From Wolbachia endosymbiont of Armadillidium arcangelii (GTDB lineage: Bacteria > Pseudomonadota > Alphaproteobacteria > Rickettsiales > Anaplasmataceae), in assembly GCF_040207875.1 (NCBI RefSeq), contig NZ_CP157942.1, positions 1,426,001 to 1,490,000 of the forward strand: a stretch of 64,000 nucleotides of DNA, read 5' to 3'. Under the pieces are notes generated by a model. The model searched no databases. It had not been told where the DNA came from and saw only the letters and a program-made list of their open reading frames with translations. Both the position numbers and the translations under genes were made by a program. Of this stretch, positions 1 through 9,050 are shown piece after piece (the stretch's first letter is position 1; each line of letters begins with the position of its first letter).

Positions 1-516
1 TACATCCTTTTTTATATCTTCAGCTTCAATTTTAGCATTCTTGGTTTTAGAACCCTTAGTTTTTGACTTTTCTACATTAGAATTTTTAACTTTCAGGGCT
101 TTCGCCTTTGAATCCTCTATAAGTTTTGCTTTTTTCTCATTTGCCAGTCTGATTTCTTCTTTTTTCTTTTGTTCGGCTGCTAACTTTAACTCTTCTTTTT
201 TCTTCTTTTGTTCAGCTGCTAATTTTAACTCCTCTTTTTTCTTCTGCTCAGCTGCTAATCTTAGCTCTTCTTTTTTCTTAAGCTCTTCAGCTTTTTTTCT
301 TGGATCAGCATTACATACCCTGTCCATTTTCTCTTTTAGTTTTTTATTTGACGTCTTCATCACTTCCATCTTTCCAGAAGTTTTGATTGACTCGTTACTC
401 TCTTGCTTTTTTACTTCCTTCATACTCTCGTCAGAAAAGTCAGCAGCAAAGCCACTGAAAGAACATAAAGTCAATAGAGAAGCCAGAGCAGTTCTAGTAT
501 AAATAGATTTTTTCAT
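1..516 (-). CDS. Exported coiled-coil protein, 3' end outside window
   Basis: The frame is open from the ATG at 516 down to base 1 (172 codons) and leaves the window without a stop. The leader GGGGGCACTTC before the ATG is a good ribosome binding site. The N-terminus is a typical signal peptide (MKKS start, hydrophobic LLTLCSFSGFAA, likely cleavage after Ala-25), so the product is probably periplasmic or secreted. From about residue 90 there are tandem charged repeats of the form AAEQKKKEELKL, followed by Lys-rich sequence, which suggests a long helical or coiled-coil segment resembling the central part of TolA. I do not recognise the family. The plus-strand frame over 41-502 is its antisense shadow. 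Confidence 0.72.
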   Translation of the reverse strand, partial: MKKSIYTRTALASLLTLCSFSGFAADFSDESMKEVKKQESNESIKTSGKMEVMKTSNKKLKEKMDRVCNADPRKKAEELKKKEELRLAAEQKKKEELKLAAEQKKKKEELKLAAEQKKKEEIRLANEKKAKLIEDSKAKALKVKNSNVEKSKTKGSKTKNAKIEAEDIKKDV

Positions 517-779
517 GAAGTGCCCCCAAAAAATTTTAAAATCATAACATAAATAGCATAAGGATGTTGAAAATCCAACTTAAAGCAATCTTATAGCGAA
601 AATAAAAGTAAAATGCAATACTTTAAAAGCAACTTTCTTAATACGCTCAACGTGTATATTAACCAAAATTTAGCACAAAGGTCGCTTGTTGGTACATTGT
701 AACTCTATATTTATTCTATGGAAGTAAAATTTACTCAAAGTGAAAGCACAAAAAAAGATTAATATATTAATATAAGTTA

Positions 780-808
780 TTGACAATAATATTAATTTGT
801 ATTATAGT
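780..808 (+). promoter_or_regulatory. Sigma-70-type promoter of the lipase gene
   Basis: TTGACA at 780-785 and TATAGT at 803-808 are separated by exactly 17 bases. The ATG at 827 follows 18 bases later, with AAGG at 818-821 as ribosome binding site. This is one of the clearest promoter matches in the window. The rest of 517-779, between two divergent genes, is AT-rich with no other feature I can support. Confidence 0.6.
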
Positions 809-826
809 TAATAGATTAAGGTACTT

Positions 827-2233
827 ATGGATTTTAGTTTTTTACGCAATTGGTTTAGCGCTACAGGTAGTGGCATAGATTTACAATTAGATAAACCTGA
901 ACAGTCAAGCTCCATTTCATTAGATGACAGCAAATGTGAGATGAAAGGATATGATGATGAGTTTGAGATCATTGAAGATTATGAATTTATAAATCGTGCT
1001 GACCCAAATGAGCCATGTTCTTTACCTTCTAATTATCAAATAGATGAAAGTATTGTAAAAATTGCAGGATTTGAAAGAGAGAAATTATTGGAAATGAGTA
1101 ATTTCTGCAAGATAAGCTATGGCGATGATGATGAAAAATTAGGTAAAAAAAATGTAACAATCTAGCTCAAAGAGTATACAAAACTAAATTTGAAACTACA
1201 GAAGATTTTGAGATTATTCCATCTACTGAAAAAATGTATAAAACTAGAGCTGAACTTATTAGCGAAGGTTATGAATTTATTCCATTTGGTAATAGCTTTG
1301 AAAAAGATGCTGGTCATGTTTTCATAAAAGGTAAAGAAATTACAATAGCTTACCACGGTACTCGTCTGAGCCATGGTGTAAACGATGGAATCACTGATGT
1401 AAATGTACTTTTTACTACTTCGGAATTTTTACCTGAAGGTGGAAGAATGCATAGAGGATTTTATAATTCATTTACGGATTCATGGCCTAATCTTTATGGC
1501 ATTTTGAAATCTCGTGCTGAAAAACAAGGATCAAAAATCAAAGATTTTAAATTTAATCTCACAGGTCACAGTATGGGAGGAGCTATTGCCAAGATAGCTG
1601 CTTTATGCCTCAACAAAACAGAAGGAGCTGAAGATATCCATGTTGCAACTTTTGGTGATCCACGAGTTTTTGACCTTACTGCTAGTGAATTTTATAATGA
1701 TGTTCTGCAAGAAAAAACCATTAGAGTAACTCAACATAGACAAGATCCAGTGCCGGCGGTATCACCTGGTGTCTTTGGTTATGCTCATGTAGGTGCACAA
1801 TTAAGAATATCAGTACCTGAAGGATATTCTGTTCATAAAATGGATGGTTATCATGAAGCCATTAAAATAATGGATGAAAATGACTTCCAATCAAACAATA
1901 ACGTTTCTCTCTTTTACTACCCTTCGAGAATATTAAGCCGAATTATAGCTCTTTTCACAATAATCCGAACAGATCATAATAACACACTGCTGGCCTCCTG
2001 GCTTACAATAGCTATAAAGACGTTTTTACCCACGTTCGGACTATTATAAGAAGGGCTATAACTGTGCAGTTCTAGGTAATGCTCAATATTATGCTGCTAA
2101 TTTAGGGAATTATATTTTTAGTGGGTCAAATTTTTTCGAAGAAGTAAAAAATAAAAATTCTTCTCAGCTTGAACAAGCAGAAGTTAAGCAGATGGCATAT
2201 GAGAATGCCTTGTCTACTGCAAGGAGCTTATAA
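827..2233 (+). pseudogene. Class-3 lipase, interrupted by a frameshift and a MITE
   Basis: The acidic N-terminal part (827-1165) and the lipase domain (read from about 1147) are in different frames, offset at an A8 tract (1145-1152). Reading one extra A joins them smoothly (YGDDDEKLGKK to NNLAQRVYKTK). The domain has the lipase oxyanion and nucleophile region (AYHGTRL, then GHSMGGAIAK), a candidate catalytic Asp in HRQDPVPAV and a late His in DGYHEA, as in PF01764-type lipases. A 113-bp element then interrupts it at 1946-2058. Removing the element plus one TA copy restores an in-frame tail (SRINCAVLGNAQYY) to the TAA at 2231-2233. The intact gene would encode a lipase of roughly 430 residues with no signal peptide. 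As read here it is broken in two places, unless the A-tract shift is a sequencing error or slippage site. Confidence 0.8.
1946..2058. mobile_element. MITE related to IS630-type element
   Basis: 113 bp flanked by TA duplications (1944-1945 and 2059-2060). Its ends are imperfect inverted repeats: TAGCTCTTTTCACAATAATC on the left matches the complement of the right end, which reads GTTCGGACTATTATAAG and so on. The same ends are found in the element at 27581-27682 and at the ends of the transposase-bearing copy at 26577-27503. There is no coding capacity. It lies inside the lipase gene and adds the false C-terminus ending at 2049. Confidence 0.85.
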
Positions 2234-2238
2234 CTATT

Positions 2239-2461
2239 ATTATGGAGCAATTATTAGATGTATCTGTTCAGATGCATGTGAAACCAGTGCTTCTTTTCTT
2301 GTCATCCAAGTAGCTGACACTGGGATCCAACTAAGTTGGTAAACACTCTACAACGTTTTTTGTGCAAAAGCCAGTGTCAAATGACACCATTTGTTCCTAT
2401 GTTTTTGTCTATCTTGTTTTGCCACCCTGCTGAATGGATACTTATTAGATTGCTCCATAAT
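2239..2461. repeat. Dispersed inverted-repeat element, copy A
   Basis: Outer inverted ends ATTATGGAGCAAT (2239) and ATTGCTCCATAAT (2449-2461) enclose inner ends TGTATCTGTTCAG (2259-2271) and CTGAATGGATAC (2430-2441). The centre holds a degenerate palindrome (gtcatccaagtagctgacac) and the phrase acaacgttttttg. Related copies with the same inner ends are at 4227-4472 and 56534-56844. It fills most of the gap between the lipase remnant and the exonuclease gene. Confidence 0.7.
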
Positions 2462-2477
2462 ATCTATTCATTTACAT

Positions 2478-3296
2478 TCAAGTATAAAAGTTTTCACCAC
2501 TAGTTATTTTCCATTCCTCTTTAAATTTTTTTAGATGCTCTTTTTTTTCACACTCTAAAAGCAATTCTTCTATGCTCTTATTATAGCTTTCTGTAGTCAT
2601 TCTTCCTTGATGATGCATGAACCTCAAGTAAATCAAATAAGTGTTGATCACATCTGTTTCGCAATAATCGCGAATCTCTTGTATTTTGCCACTATCGTAT
2701 AAGTCCATAACTTGTGACCCATCAACTCCAATCTTACCAGGAAGATTAAATGCTGCGCAAACTTCGTTCATCTTCATTCTTGCAGAAGCTCCAAAGTCAG
2801 AGAGAGATTCAAGTAAATCACAATGCCAATCACTACTGTACCTCTGATTGTAACTATTCCACTTATCGCCAGCTTTGTAAAAATATTCCGCTTGAATGCC
2901 ATGAACCATAGCACGATACTTCAGTACCGGTATATCAAAAGTGCGTCCGTTGAATGAAACTAGTCTTGGCTTTTTCTCTGATATGTAGTTAAAAAATCCT
3001 TTCACTAACTCTTTTTCATTAGAGTTTATCGTACCTCCAGATCTTATTTCTTGTAGTGTGAATACCTCGTAACCGCCCTGGCGTGTTATATTACAAAGTA
3101 AAAAACTAATAACTACAACAAGGTGGAAGGGCTGACGCAGAAAAGAGTTTTGCCCGTTTGTTGTTTCAAGATGATATTTTGTTAATGCGTCCCTCTTCTC
3201 TTTTACACTACTATCATCACTAATATTGAGTAAATTCTTACAGGAATTTACATCTGGTATAGTTTCAATGTCAAATACCAACAAAGAATTAAGCAT
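2478..3296 (-). CDS. Predicted 3'-5' exonuclease, PolB-exonuclease-like
   Basis: A 272-residue protein starting MLNSLLVFDIETIPD: the DIE motif is the first acidic motif of DEDD exonucleases. Further matches are LVSFNGRTFDIPVL (second motif region) and YCETDVINTYLIYLRF (third, with the Asp of the DEDDy type). This pattern fits the family of predicted exonucleases related to the proofreading domain of DNA polymerase B (PF10108). It probably acts on DNA or RNA 3' ends in the cytoplasm; the physiological substrate is unknown. Its ATG lies inside the last codons of era (8-bp overlap), so the two are almost certainly co-transcribed. No oddities in length or motifs were seen. Confidence 0.85.
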   Translation of the reverse strand: MLNSLLVFDIETIPDVNSCKNLLNISDDSSVKEKRDALTKYHLETTNGQNSFLRQPFHLVVVISFLLCNITRQGGYEVFTLQEIRSGGTINSNEKELVKGFFNYISEKKPRLVSFNGRTFDIPVLKYRAMVHGIQAEYFYKAGDKWNSYNQRYSSDWHCDLLESLSDFGASARMKMNEVCAAFNLPGKIGVDGSQVMDLYDSGKIQEIRDYCETDVINTYLIYLRFMHHQGRMTTESYNKSIEELLLECEKKEHLKKFKEEWKITSGENFYT

Positions 3297-4173
3297 TACT
3301 TATATATTCCTCAGGGCGATCAGTCCAAGGTCGCACTTTTACGAACAAAAAGAGATGAACTTTGCATTCAAATAATTTTTCCAGTTCTGCACGCACCTCG
3401 ATATTAATTTTTTTTATGTTACCACCTTCTTTCCCTAGCACTATTTTCTTATGACTATCTTTCAACACAAATATGATCTGTTTTATGACTAAACTCTTAT
3501 CTTTTTTTTCCTCAAATTGTTCAGTTATAACAGCTGTAGAGTATGGCAATTCTTCATGCAGGTTCAAGAACAACTTTTCTCTCGTAATTTCTGCTGATAA
3601 AAAATCATCCGAGGAATCAGTTATTTGATTCTTTTCATAAAACCAAGGGCTTATCGGTGCAATTTCAGATAAATAATTCATCAAATCAGAAAGTCCATCA
3701 TTCTTCAGTGCCGATATCGTAAAAATTTTTTCAAACTTATAAAGGAAATTTAGATGTTCATGTGCCATTTTGAGTTCTGATCTTTTTACTAAATCAGCTT
3801 TATTGACAACCAAAATACATCTGCCTTTTGTGCGCTGAAGTCGTGCGAATATAGTTTTTATTCTTTCTATGTTTTTTAAGTAATTGCTTACATCAACAAG
3901 CAACAAAGTAATGTCACTATTCTTAACTGCTCCCCATGCAGATTTAACTAGAGCTTTCTCAAGTTTTGTTTCTGCTGAAAACACTCCTGGAGAGTCAGTA
4001 AAGACAATCTGCGTATCATTACATATTGTAACACCCCTTACCTGCGTCCTTGTTGTTTGCACCTTAGGGGTGACAATTGCAATCTTCTTGCCTACGATGC
4101 TGTTAATTAATGTAGACTTTCCAGCATTTGGCAAACCAGCTATCGTTACAAATAAACATTTTTCTTCTTTCAC
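3289..4173 (-). CDS. era: GTPase Era
   Basis: A 294-residue GTPase that in other bacteria binds the 3' end of 16S rRNA and checks maturation of the 30S subunit. The G1 motif is GLPNAGKST near residue 13, the switch region has TTRTQVRG, G3 is DSPG and G4 is NKAD (in LVVNKADLV). The C-terminal third, including IVLGKEGGNIKKINIEVR, is the KH RNA-binding domain. The likely start is GTG at 4173. The next ATG is internal, so the GTG is preferred for a complete N-terminus. It overlaps the downstream exonuclease gene by 8 bp. Length and motifs are normal. Confidence 0.95.
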   Translation of the reverse strand: MKEEKCLFVTIAGLPNAGKSTLINSIVGKKIAIVTPKVQTTRTQVRGVTICNDTQIVFTDSPGVFSAETKLEKALVKSAWGAVKNSDITLLLVDVSNYLKNIERIKTIFARLQRTKGRCILVVNKADLVKRSELKMAHEHLNFLYKFEKIFTISALKNDGLSDLMNYLSEIAPISPWFYEKNQITDSSDDFLSAEITREKLFLNLHEELPYSTAVITEQFEEKKDKSLVIKQIIFVLKDSHKKIVLGKEGGNIKKINIEVRAELEKLFECKVHLFLFVKVRPWTDRPEEYISNA

Positions 4174-4226
4174 AAAGGAAATTATAAAGGAAGCTAAATG
4201 CTAACGTCAATTGATTATTTTGCAGG

Positions 4227-4472
4227 TGTATCTGTTCAGGGGAGCGGCTAATATGCAAATATTGAAGCCAGTGCTCCTTTTCTTGCCATCCTAGCTTCCA
4301 TCATGTCATCCCAGTGCTTGGCACTGGGATCCAGATTAGGCACTAAGTTGATAAGTACCTTACAACGTTTTTTGCGTGAAAAGGCTGGATGCCAGTGTCA
4401 CGCACTGGCATGACACCCATTTAGTTGTCTTTTCTTGTCTACCTTATTTTGCCACTCTGCTAAGCAGACACG
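4227..4472. repeat. Dispersed inverted-repeat element, copy B
   Basis: Ends TGTATCTGTTCAG (4227-4239) and CTAAGCAGACACG (4460-4472) are near-complementary. Inside lie two palindromes: CCCAGTGCTTGGCACTGGG around 4310-4328 and TGCCAGTG...CACTGGCA around 4390-4410. This is the same architecture as copies A and C. The right end overlaps the stop codon and last codons of the hydrophobic protein gene on the minus strand. Confidence 0.7.
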
Positions 4473-4971
4473 TGTTGAGGTAATTTGCTCTTTTCCTCTT
4501 TTGAAGAAAAACGCTCAACTATAGGTGATATAATATACTCATTCACTTTTTCAGCTATTGGTGCAATAACATTTTCTGCTACTAACATCCCTGCAATTAA
4601 TGCTATGGGCGCTATCACTGCACCTGCTAAAGCTGCCAATCCCATTCCGAGCGTTGCACCGGGAAAAATAGCCATTGTAGCTGCAGCAAGGCCAACTCCA
4701 ATTACAGCACCTGCAGGTGTGGTAATACCTGAACCGACACAAACATCTTTATCATTCTTTTCAATAGAGCCTTTTTTGCAAAATTCGTATAGCAGAATCC
4801 CCGCACACAGAGCTGTAAACAATGCTGGAGTTATAGAACCAACAATTCCACCCATTACCAATGGTGATAAAGCTGTAAAGCTGAACCCAAAACCTGTAAG
4901 TGCTCCTATTGTTGCTCCTATGCCTGAAATTGCTAAATAAAGTATAACACTATTTTTTTCTTTTTTTTCAT
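4460..4971 (-). CDS. Gly/Ala-rich hydrophobic membrane protein, start displaced by A-tract frameshift
   Basis: The open frame encodes an almost wholly hydrophobic, glycine- and alanine-rich protein (ATIGALTGFGFSFTALSP, GAVIGVGLAAATMAIF) with a charged tail and C-terminus HVSA. In frame there is no ATG until the internal TTG or ATG near 4861 and 4855. However an ATG at 4971 has a strong ribosome binding site (AGGGG, 4976-4980) and is followed by two A-tracts (8 and 7 As, 4953-4968) that put it one base out of frame. One more A would give MKKKKKNSVILYLAISG and a protein of about 170 residues with several membrane spans. The function is unknown. The last codons lie in the repeat at 4227-4472. 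Confidence 0.55.
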
Positions 4972-5062
4972 ATAACCCCTTATTTTCTAAAAAGCTTTTA
5001 GCTATTTTTAGTATAGCTAGATTAGTTGGATAAGTGAAGTAATTTTTTTATGTTGAAAAAAA

Positions 5063-5135
5063 AGCGGGAGAAGGGATTCGAACCCTCGACCTCAACCTTG
5101 GCAAGGTTGCGCTCTACCAACTGAGCTACTCCCGC
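5063..5135 (-). tRNA. tRNA-Gly (GCC)
   Basis: On the minus strand GCGGGAGTAGCTCAGTTGG starts a complete cloverleaf. The acceptor pairs with CTCCCGC, the anticodon stem CAACC/GGTTG encloses loop TTGCCAA with anticodon GCC, and the T arm has GGGTTCGAATCCC. The CCA is not encoded. Confidence 0.97.
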
Positions 5136-5286
5136 AGTTAAATTCTGCTTATTTTGATTATAGGTGCATGTCACAATTTGTAAACCCCACGTATATGAAA
5201 AATGTGGGAGACAACCTTCTATGATCTTTTCGTATACTTAAGACACATTTTTTGTTATCATATGTGCCATGCAATATATTAAATTT

Positions 5287-5907
5287 ATGAGAATATTTGT
5301 ATATAAAGACGACCTGCCAGCTAGTGCAATACCAGATGGTATAAGGTCTATAGCTGTTGATACAGAGGCAATGGGGCTACTTCATAGCAGAGACAGATTA
5401 TGCCTTGTGCAGCTCTCTTTTGATGATGGCAACGCTCATTTGATTCAATTCAAAAACGATTATACAGCTCCAAATTTGAGAAAAATATTAGAGGATAAAA
5501 ATATAACCAAAATCTTTCACTTTGCGCGGTTTGATGTAAGCATAATACATTATTACTTAAAAACTTGGGCACTGCCGTGCTATTGCACGAAAATAGCCTC
5601 ACGTTTAGTTCGCACTTACACAGATAATCATAGCTTAAAAGAATTGTGCTTAGAACTGCTTGATACCAAACTAAACAAGCAACAGCAATCTTCTGATTGG
5701 GGAAATGAAAATTTAACAGACAAGCAAAAAAGTTATGCTGCATCTGATGTTTTATATCTCCATAGAATAAAGGAAAAGCTAGACTCAATGCTGAAACGTG
5801 AAAACAGAAAAGAGTTGGCCCAAAAGTGCTTTGAATTTCTTTCTACTCGTATTGAGCTAGACTTAATGGGTTGGGGAAATGTAGATATCTTTAACCATCA
5901 AATGTAA
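5287..5907 (+). CDS. rnd: Ribonuclease D-like 3'-5' exoribonuclease
   Basis: A 206-residue DEDDy exonuclease domain protein. DTEAMG near residue 24 carries the first Asp and Glu, HFARFDVSII carries the second Asp, and YAASDVLYLHRIKEKL carries the terminal Tyr and Asp. This is the catalytic domain of RNase D, which trims tRNA and other RNA 3' ends. The HRDC domains of the E. coli enzyme are absent; this short form is common in alphaproteobacteria. ATG at 5287 (MRIFVYKDD) is preferred because it begins at the conserved domain. An ATG six codons earlier (5269) is possible and neither has a clear ribosome binding site. It stands alone between tRNA-Gly and trxA. Confidence 0.9.
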   Translation: MRIFVYKDDLPASAIPDGIRSIAVDTEAMGLLHSRDRLCLVQLSFDDGNAHLIQFKNDYTAPNLRKILEDKNITKIFHFARFDVSIIHYYLKTWALPCYCTKIASRLVRTYTDNHSLKELCLELLDTKLNKQQQSSDWGNENLTDKQKSYAASDVLYLHRIKEKLDSMLKRENRKELAQKCFEFLSTRIELDLMGWGNVDIFNHQM

Positions 5908-5996
5908 TCATTTTATGCAAAACACTTCAGTTCAAAAGAATTTAGTTGATTAGCTGCTAATTGATAGGATATATTTTACAAAAATTTAGGTATTTT

Positions 5997-6323
5997 ATGA
6001 GTGATGATATTAAAGCGGTAAATGATCAAAATTTCAAATCTGAAGTCACTGACTATAAAGGGTTAGTTCTGGTAGATTTTTGGGCAGAATGGTGCGGGCC
6101 ATGCAAAAGTCTGATGCCACGTATTGAGCAATTAGCCAAGGATAGAAAAGGCAAGATCAAGATCTGCAAGTTCGACATAGATGGAGAAACTGAGGTGCCA
6201 AGTAAGTATGGAGTTCAATCTATACCTACTTTAATCATATTTCAAGATGGTAAGGAAATTGCACGTAAAATTGGTGCACCAAATGATTTGCAAAGTTGGG
6301 TTGATAGTGAAATAAGCGAGTAG
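5997..6323 (+). CDS. trxA: Thioredoxin
   Basis: A 108-residue protein with the redox motif WAEWCGPCK near residue 31 and the cis-Pro region GVQSIPTLIIF, both diagnostic of thioredoxin. It reduces disulfides in cytoplasmic proteins such as ribonucleotide reductase. The start at 5997 (MSDDIKAVND) is chosen over the frame's first ATG at 5961, because it gives the family's normal length and has AGGT just upstream. A tRNA-Met gene follows 39 bases after the stop. Confidence 0.95.
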   Translation: MSDDIKAVNDQNFKSEVTDYKGLVLVDFWAEWCGPCKSLMPRIEQLAKDRKGKIKICKFDIDGETEVPSKYGVQSIPTLIIFQDGKEIARKIGAPNDLQSWVDSEISE

Positions 6324-6362
6324 ACAAATTTCCTTTTGTGTGTATTATAGGTGTTGATAAAA

Positions 6363-6439
6363 GGGATTGTAGCTCAGTCGGTTAGAGCAGTTCGCTCATA
6401 ACGAATTGGTCGTAGGTTCGAGTCCTACCAATCCCACCA
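6363..6439 (+). tRNA. tRNA with CAT anticodon (elongator Met, or Ile2)
   Basis: GGGATTGTAGCTCAGTCGG begins a full cloverleaf. The anticodon stem TTCG/CGAA encloses loop CTCATAA with anticodon CAT. The first pair is G-C, so it is not the initiator. CCA is encoded at 6437-6439. Methionine elongator and lysidine-modified isoleucine tRNAs cannot be told apart safely by eye. Confidence 0.95.
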
Positions 6440-6454
6440 CTATTGATATAATTG

Positions 6455-6640
6455 CAAAACCTACTTTCTGACATAAATTTTTTGTGTTGTTACAGAAAGT
6501 TAATATAATTTTCTGTAGTGTTGCAATTGTAAGACAATTAGTGTTTGTTATTTGTCTGTAAAACTCCATTATATTGTCAAAAAAAGTTACTTCCGCATAT
6601 TCTAAATCTGATTATCATTATAGTTAGCATCGAACAGGCA
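6455..6640. repeat. Remnant of dispersed repeat shared with 38.7-38.9 and 41.9 kb
   Basis: The stretch with tttgtgttgttacagaaag, tctgtaaaactccattatat and ttacttccgcatattctaaa is the complement, with changes, of 38815-38935. Part of it matches 41905-41965 directly. It is a third, partial copy of the repeat that forms the inverted pair around the island at 38.6-42.1 kb. It is non-coding. Confidence 0.6.
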
Positions 6641-6660
6641 AAACCTGTCAAACCAAAAAG

Positions 6661-6898
6661 AAACTCCCTAATTTAAGTTTTTAGTAATTTGTTGGTATAA
6701 TTGCGTAGGAAGCACTTCTGCAGTTATGACCGATATCCCAATGGTGTCACAGTGCCCGTTGGTTAGCATGGTTTTGAAGGTGACGGTTAAACCATTGATG
6801 GAGTCTATTCAGACTACCTCGTTTAGGAGAGTGCCTTAATTTTACCGTCTCAAGCTGAAGCGCTTCTTCAATGATAAATTATATACTAAAGGTATAAA
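6661..6898 (+). ncRNA. Candidate bridge RNA in the IS110 leader
   Basis: This 238-base non-coding leader precedes the IS110 transposase and is rich in nested stems. CAATGGT (6739-6745) pairs with ACCATTG (6791-6797), enclosing GTCAC (6746-6750) paired with GTGAC (6780-6784), with an unpaired internal stretch. AGTCT (6802-6806) pairs with AGACT (6811-6815) across four bases. IS110-group elements are known to encode a bridge RNA in their left, 5' non-coding end. The assignment is by position and fold only. Guide segments and exact RNA ends cannot be fixed here. Confidence 0.45.
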
Positions 6899-8231
6899 AT
6901 GGCAAAAGTAAAAAATAAGTTGGAAGTAATGAACCCTAATGCGGCAGGAATAGACATTGGCTCATCTGTACATTATGTATGTGTTCCAGAAGGAAGAGAT
7001 GAGCAACATATCCAAAAGTTTGGTTGTTTTACAGTGGATCTGCATAACTTAGCAAAATGGTTGAAGAAGTGTGAAATTAAAACGGTAGCTATGGAATCAA
7101 CGGGAGTATATTGGATTCCTTTATTTCAAATACTTGAATCATATGGATTTGAAGTAAAATTAGTAAACGCGCGGCATATTAAAAATGTACCTGGTAGAAA
7201 ATCTGATGTTCAAGATTGCCAGTGGTTGCAACAGTTACATAGCTATGGACTGCTCCAAGGATCATTTAGACCAGATGATCAAATTTGCGTACTGCGTGGC
7301 TACGTCAGACAACGTAATAATCTAATCAGAAGCGCAAGTACACACACTCAACGCATGCAAAAGGCATTAATTCAGATGAACATTCAGTTACATAAGGCAA
7401 TTAGTGATATTAACGGTGTAACAGGTATTAGGATTATTGAAGCGATAATTGAAGGTGAAAGAGATCCTGAAAAATTAGCTGAATTAAGGGATGGACGAAT
7501 AAGAAATGATAAATCTACTATTGTAAAGGCATTAACCGATGACTACAGAGAGGAACACTTGTTTACACTTAAGCAAGAATATGAAGCATATACTTTTTTC
7601 CAGGAACAAATAAAGGAATGTGATAGAAGCGTTGAAAGCTACTATAAAACATTTGAAACAAAATCTGATGAGAGCAAATCAACAAGTAAAGCACAAGGCA
7701 AGCAAAAAAATGATCCAAACTTTAATTTGCATGAAGAATTATACCGGGTTATCGGGATAGATTTTACTAGATCCAGGATTCAGTGTACTAAGTATACAGA
7801 CCATAATCTCAGAGACTGGTATCAACCATAACAAATGGCCAACATTTTCGTCTTGGTTGGGGCTGAGTCCTGGTAATAAAATCACTGGAGAGAAAGTGTT
7901 TAGCACGAAAACTTGTAAAGTCGTAAATCGTGCTGCAAATGCCTTACGGCTTGCTGCACAATGTGTATCAAAAAGTAATACTGCTCTTGGTTCACAATGC
8001 AGAAAGTGGAAAAAACGACTGGGAGCTCCAAAAGCGATCACTGCTATGGCAAGGAAATTAGCATGTATCTTTTATAATATGCTAAAGTATGGACAAGAGT
8101 ATGTCGAAAAAGGAATTGATTCTTACGAAAAACTTTATCAAAACAGGGTTATGAAAAATCTGAGTAAAAAAGCTTCTGAATTTGGCTATATCCTGGTAAA
8201 AAAAGATGAGTTAGTTCAAGGAGTTTCTTAG
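6899..8231 (+). pseudogene. IS110-family transposase, frameshifted
   Basis: The first part (6899-7831) holds the RuvC-like DEDD domain: AAGIDIGSSVHYV, AMESTGVYW and KSDVQDCQWLQ. The second part (open from about 7767, ending at 8231) holds the C-terminal region with LGLSPGNKITGEKV and the Arg-rich segment typical of IS110. The two frames are offset near 7764-7770 (after GIDFT). Past that point the second frame continues with LDPGFSVLSIQTIISETG up to the WLGLSP segment, so a small indel inactivates the enzyme. The ATG has no strong ribosome binding site. The right end of the element after 8231 is not identifiable because this family lacks inverted terminal repeats. Confidence 0.9.
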
Positions 8232-8284
8232 GAGAGACTGTTAGTTTTTGACATATAATTCTTACCTGAATTTTTACTTCCTTT

Positions 8285-9050
8285 CCTAATCTTTTTCTGA
8301 AGATAATTGACCTTCCAAATACTCCAATAGCTCTATTTTTTGATTTATCATATATGTTGGTATCAACGACTTATGAAAAAGCTCCTATTTCATTGATTTG
8401 TTTAAAAGAACTAGGCACAAAGTAGCCAAAATCAAAAAATCATTGGCTGTTCAAGATAATCCCTATAACCTTGATCTGACCTCCATTAAATTTAATTTAT
8501 CTAGCGCTTGATTCAGATAATCAAAGACTAACTGTAGCTTTATTCTTGATTTGGTATTACTCTCACAATCTCTATAGCTATCCTTGTACATATCTTCCAT
8601 GCTACCGGGTAGGCTAATGTAGCTGCTATCCAATAATTTAACGCTTCCTAATTGCTGTAAAATTTTGCAATCAATCCGTAGTTAAATAAACATAAAATAC
8701 ATTTGTTTCATAAACTCAACTGCTTCTTTATTAAACCTAAACCCTGTTTTGTAATTTCTATCGAGTCTTCATTTAGCAATTGGCACATTGTTTCTATGCT
8801 GCAATCATCAACTCCTAATGTTACCAAAAACCATAGCTTTTATGAATGATGAGCCATTAAGTTTTCTCTTTCTTTTTATAAAACCTACTGCAATTGATAT
8901 TTTGTCTGCTTTTTCATTAAAGAATTCATTGAGGTCTTTTTATAAGCAAGCTATATTGCAAGTTCTCTCATTCATATATCCAGGAAAACTTATACCTTAT
9001 TATTCTATCTCTTTCATACCTTTATTTCCTTAACTTGACGCTTATGCTTT
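8285..9050 (-). pseudogene. IS4-type transposase remnant
   Basis: On the minus strand several short frames separated by stops read like pieces of an IS4-type DDE transposase. An example is KLLDSSYISLPGSMEDMYK followed by YRDCESNTKSRIKLQ and LVFDYLNQALDKLNL (about 8485-8665). Flanking pieces at 8290-8460 and 8700-9010 are also disrupted. No intact end or start survives. The plus-strand frame at 8788-9033 is a shadow of this remnant. Family assignment is from memory of similar Wolbachia transposases. Confidence 0.6.

Noticed and set aside
41..502. 153-codon Phe/Ser-rich plus-strand frame
   Set aside because: It is antisense to an exported protein with signal peptide, coiled-coil repeats and a ribosome binding site, which explains the composition.
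4485..4940. 151-codon plus-strand frame opposite the hydrophobic protein
   Set aside because: The minus-strand frame has a strong ribosome binding site and membrane-protein pattern; the plus-strand frame has neither.
6899..8231. Programmed frameshift to make the first IS110 transposase
   Set aside because: The junction near 7764-7770 has no slippery run and needs a +1 or -2 shift, and IS110 transposases are normally one frame. A simple indel is more likely.
8788..9033. 81-codon plus-strand frame
   Set aside because: It lies over a decayed transposase on the minus strand and has no family features.
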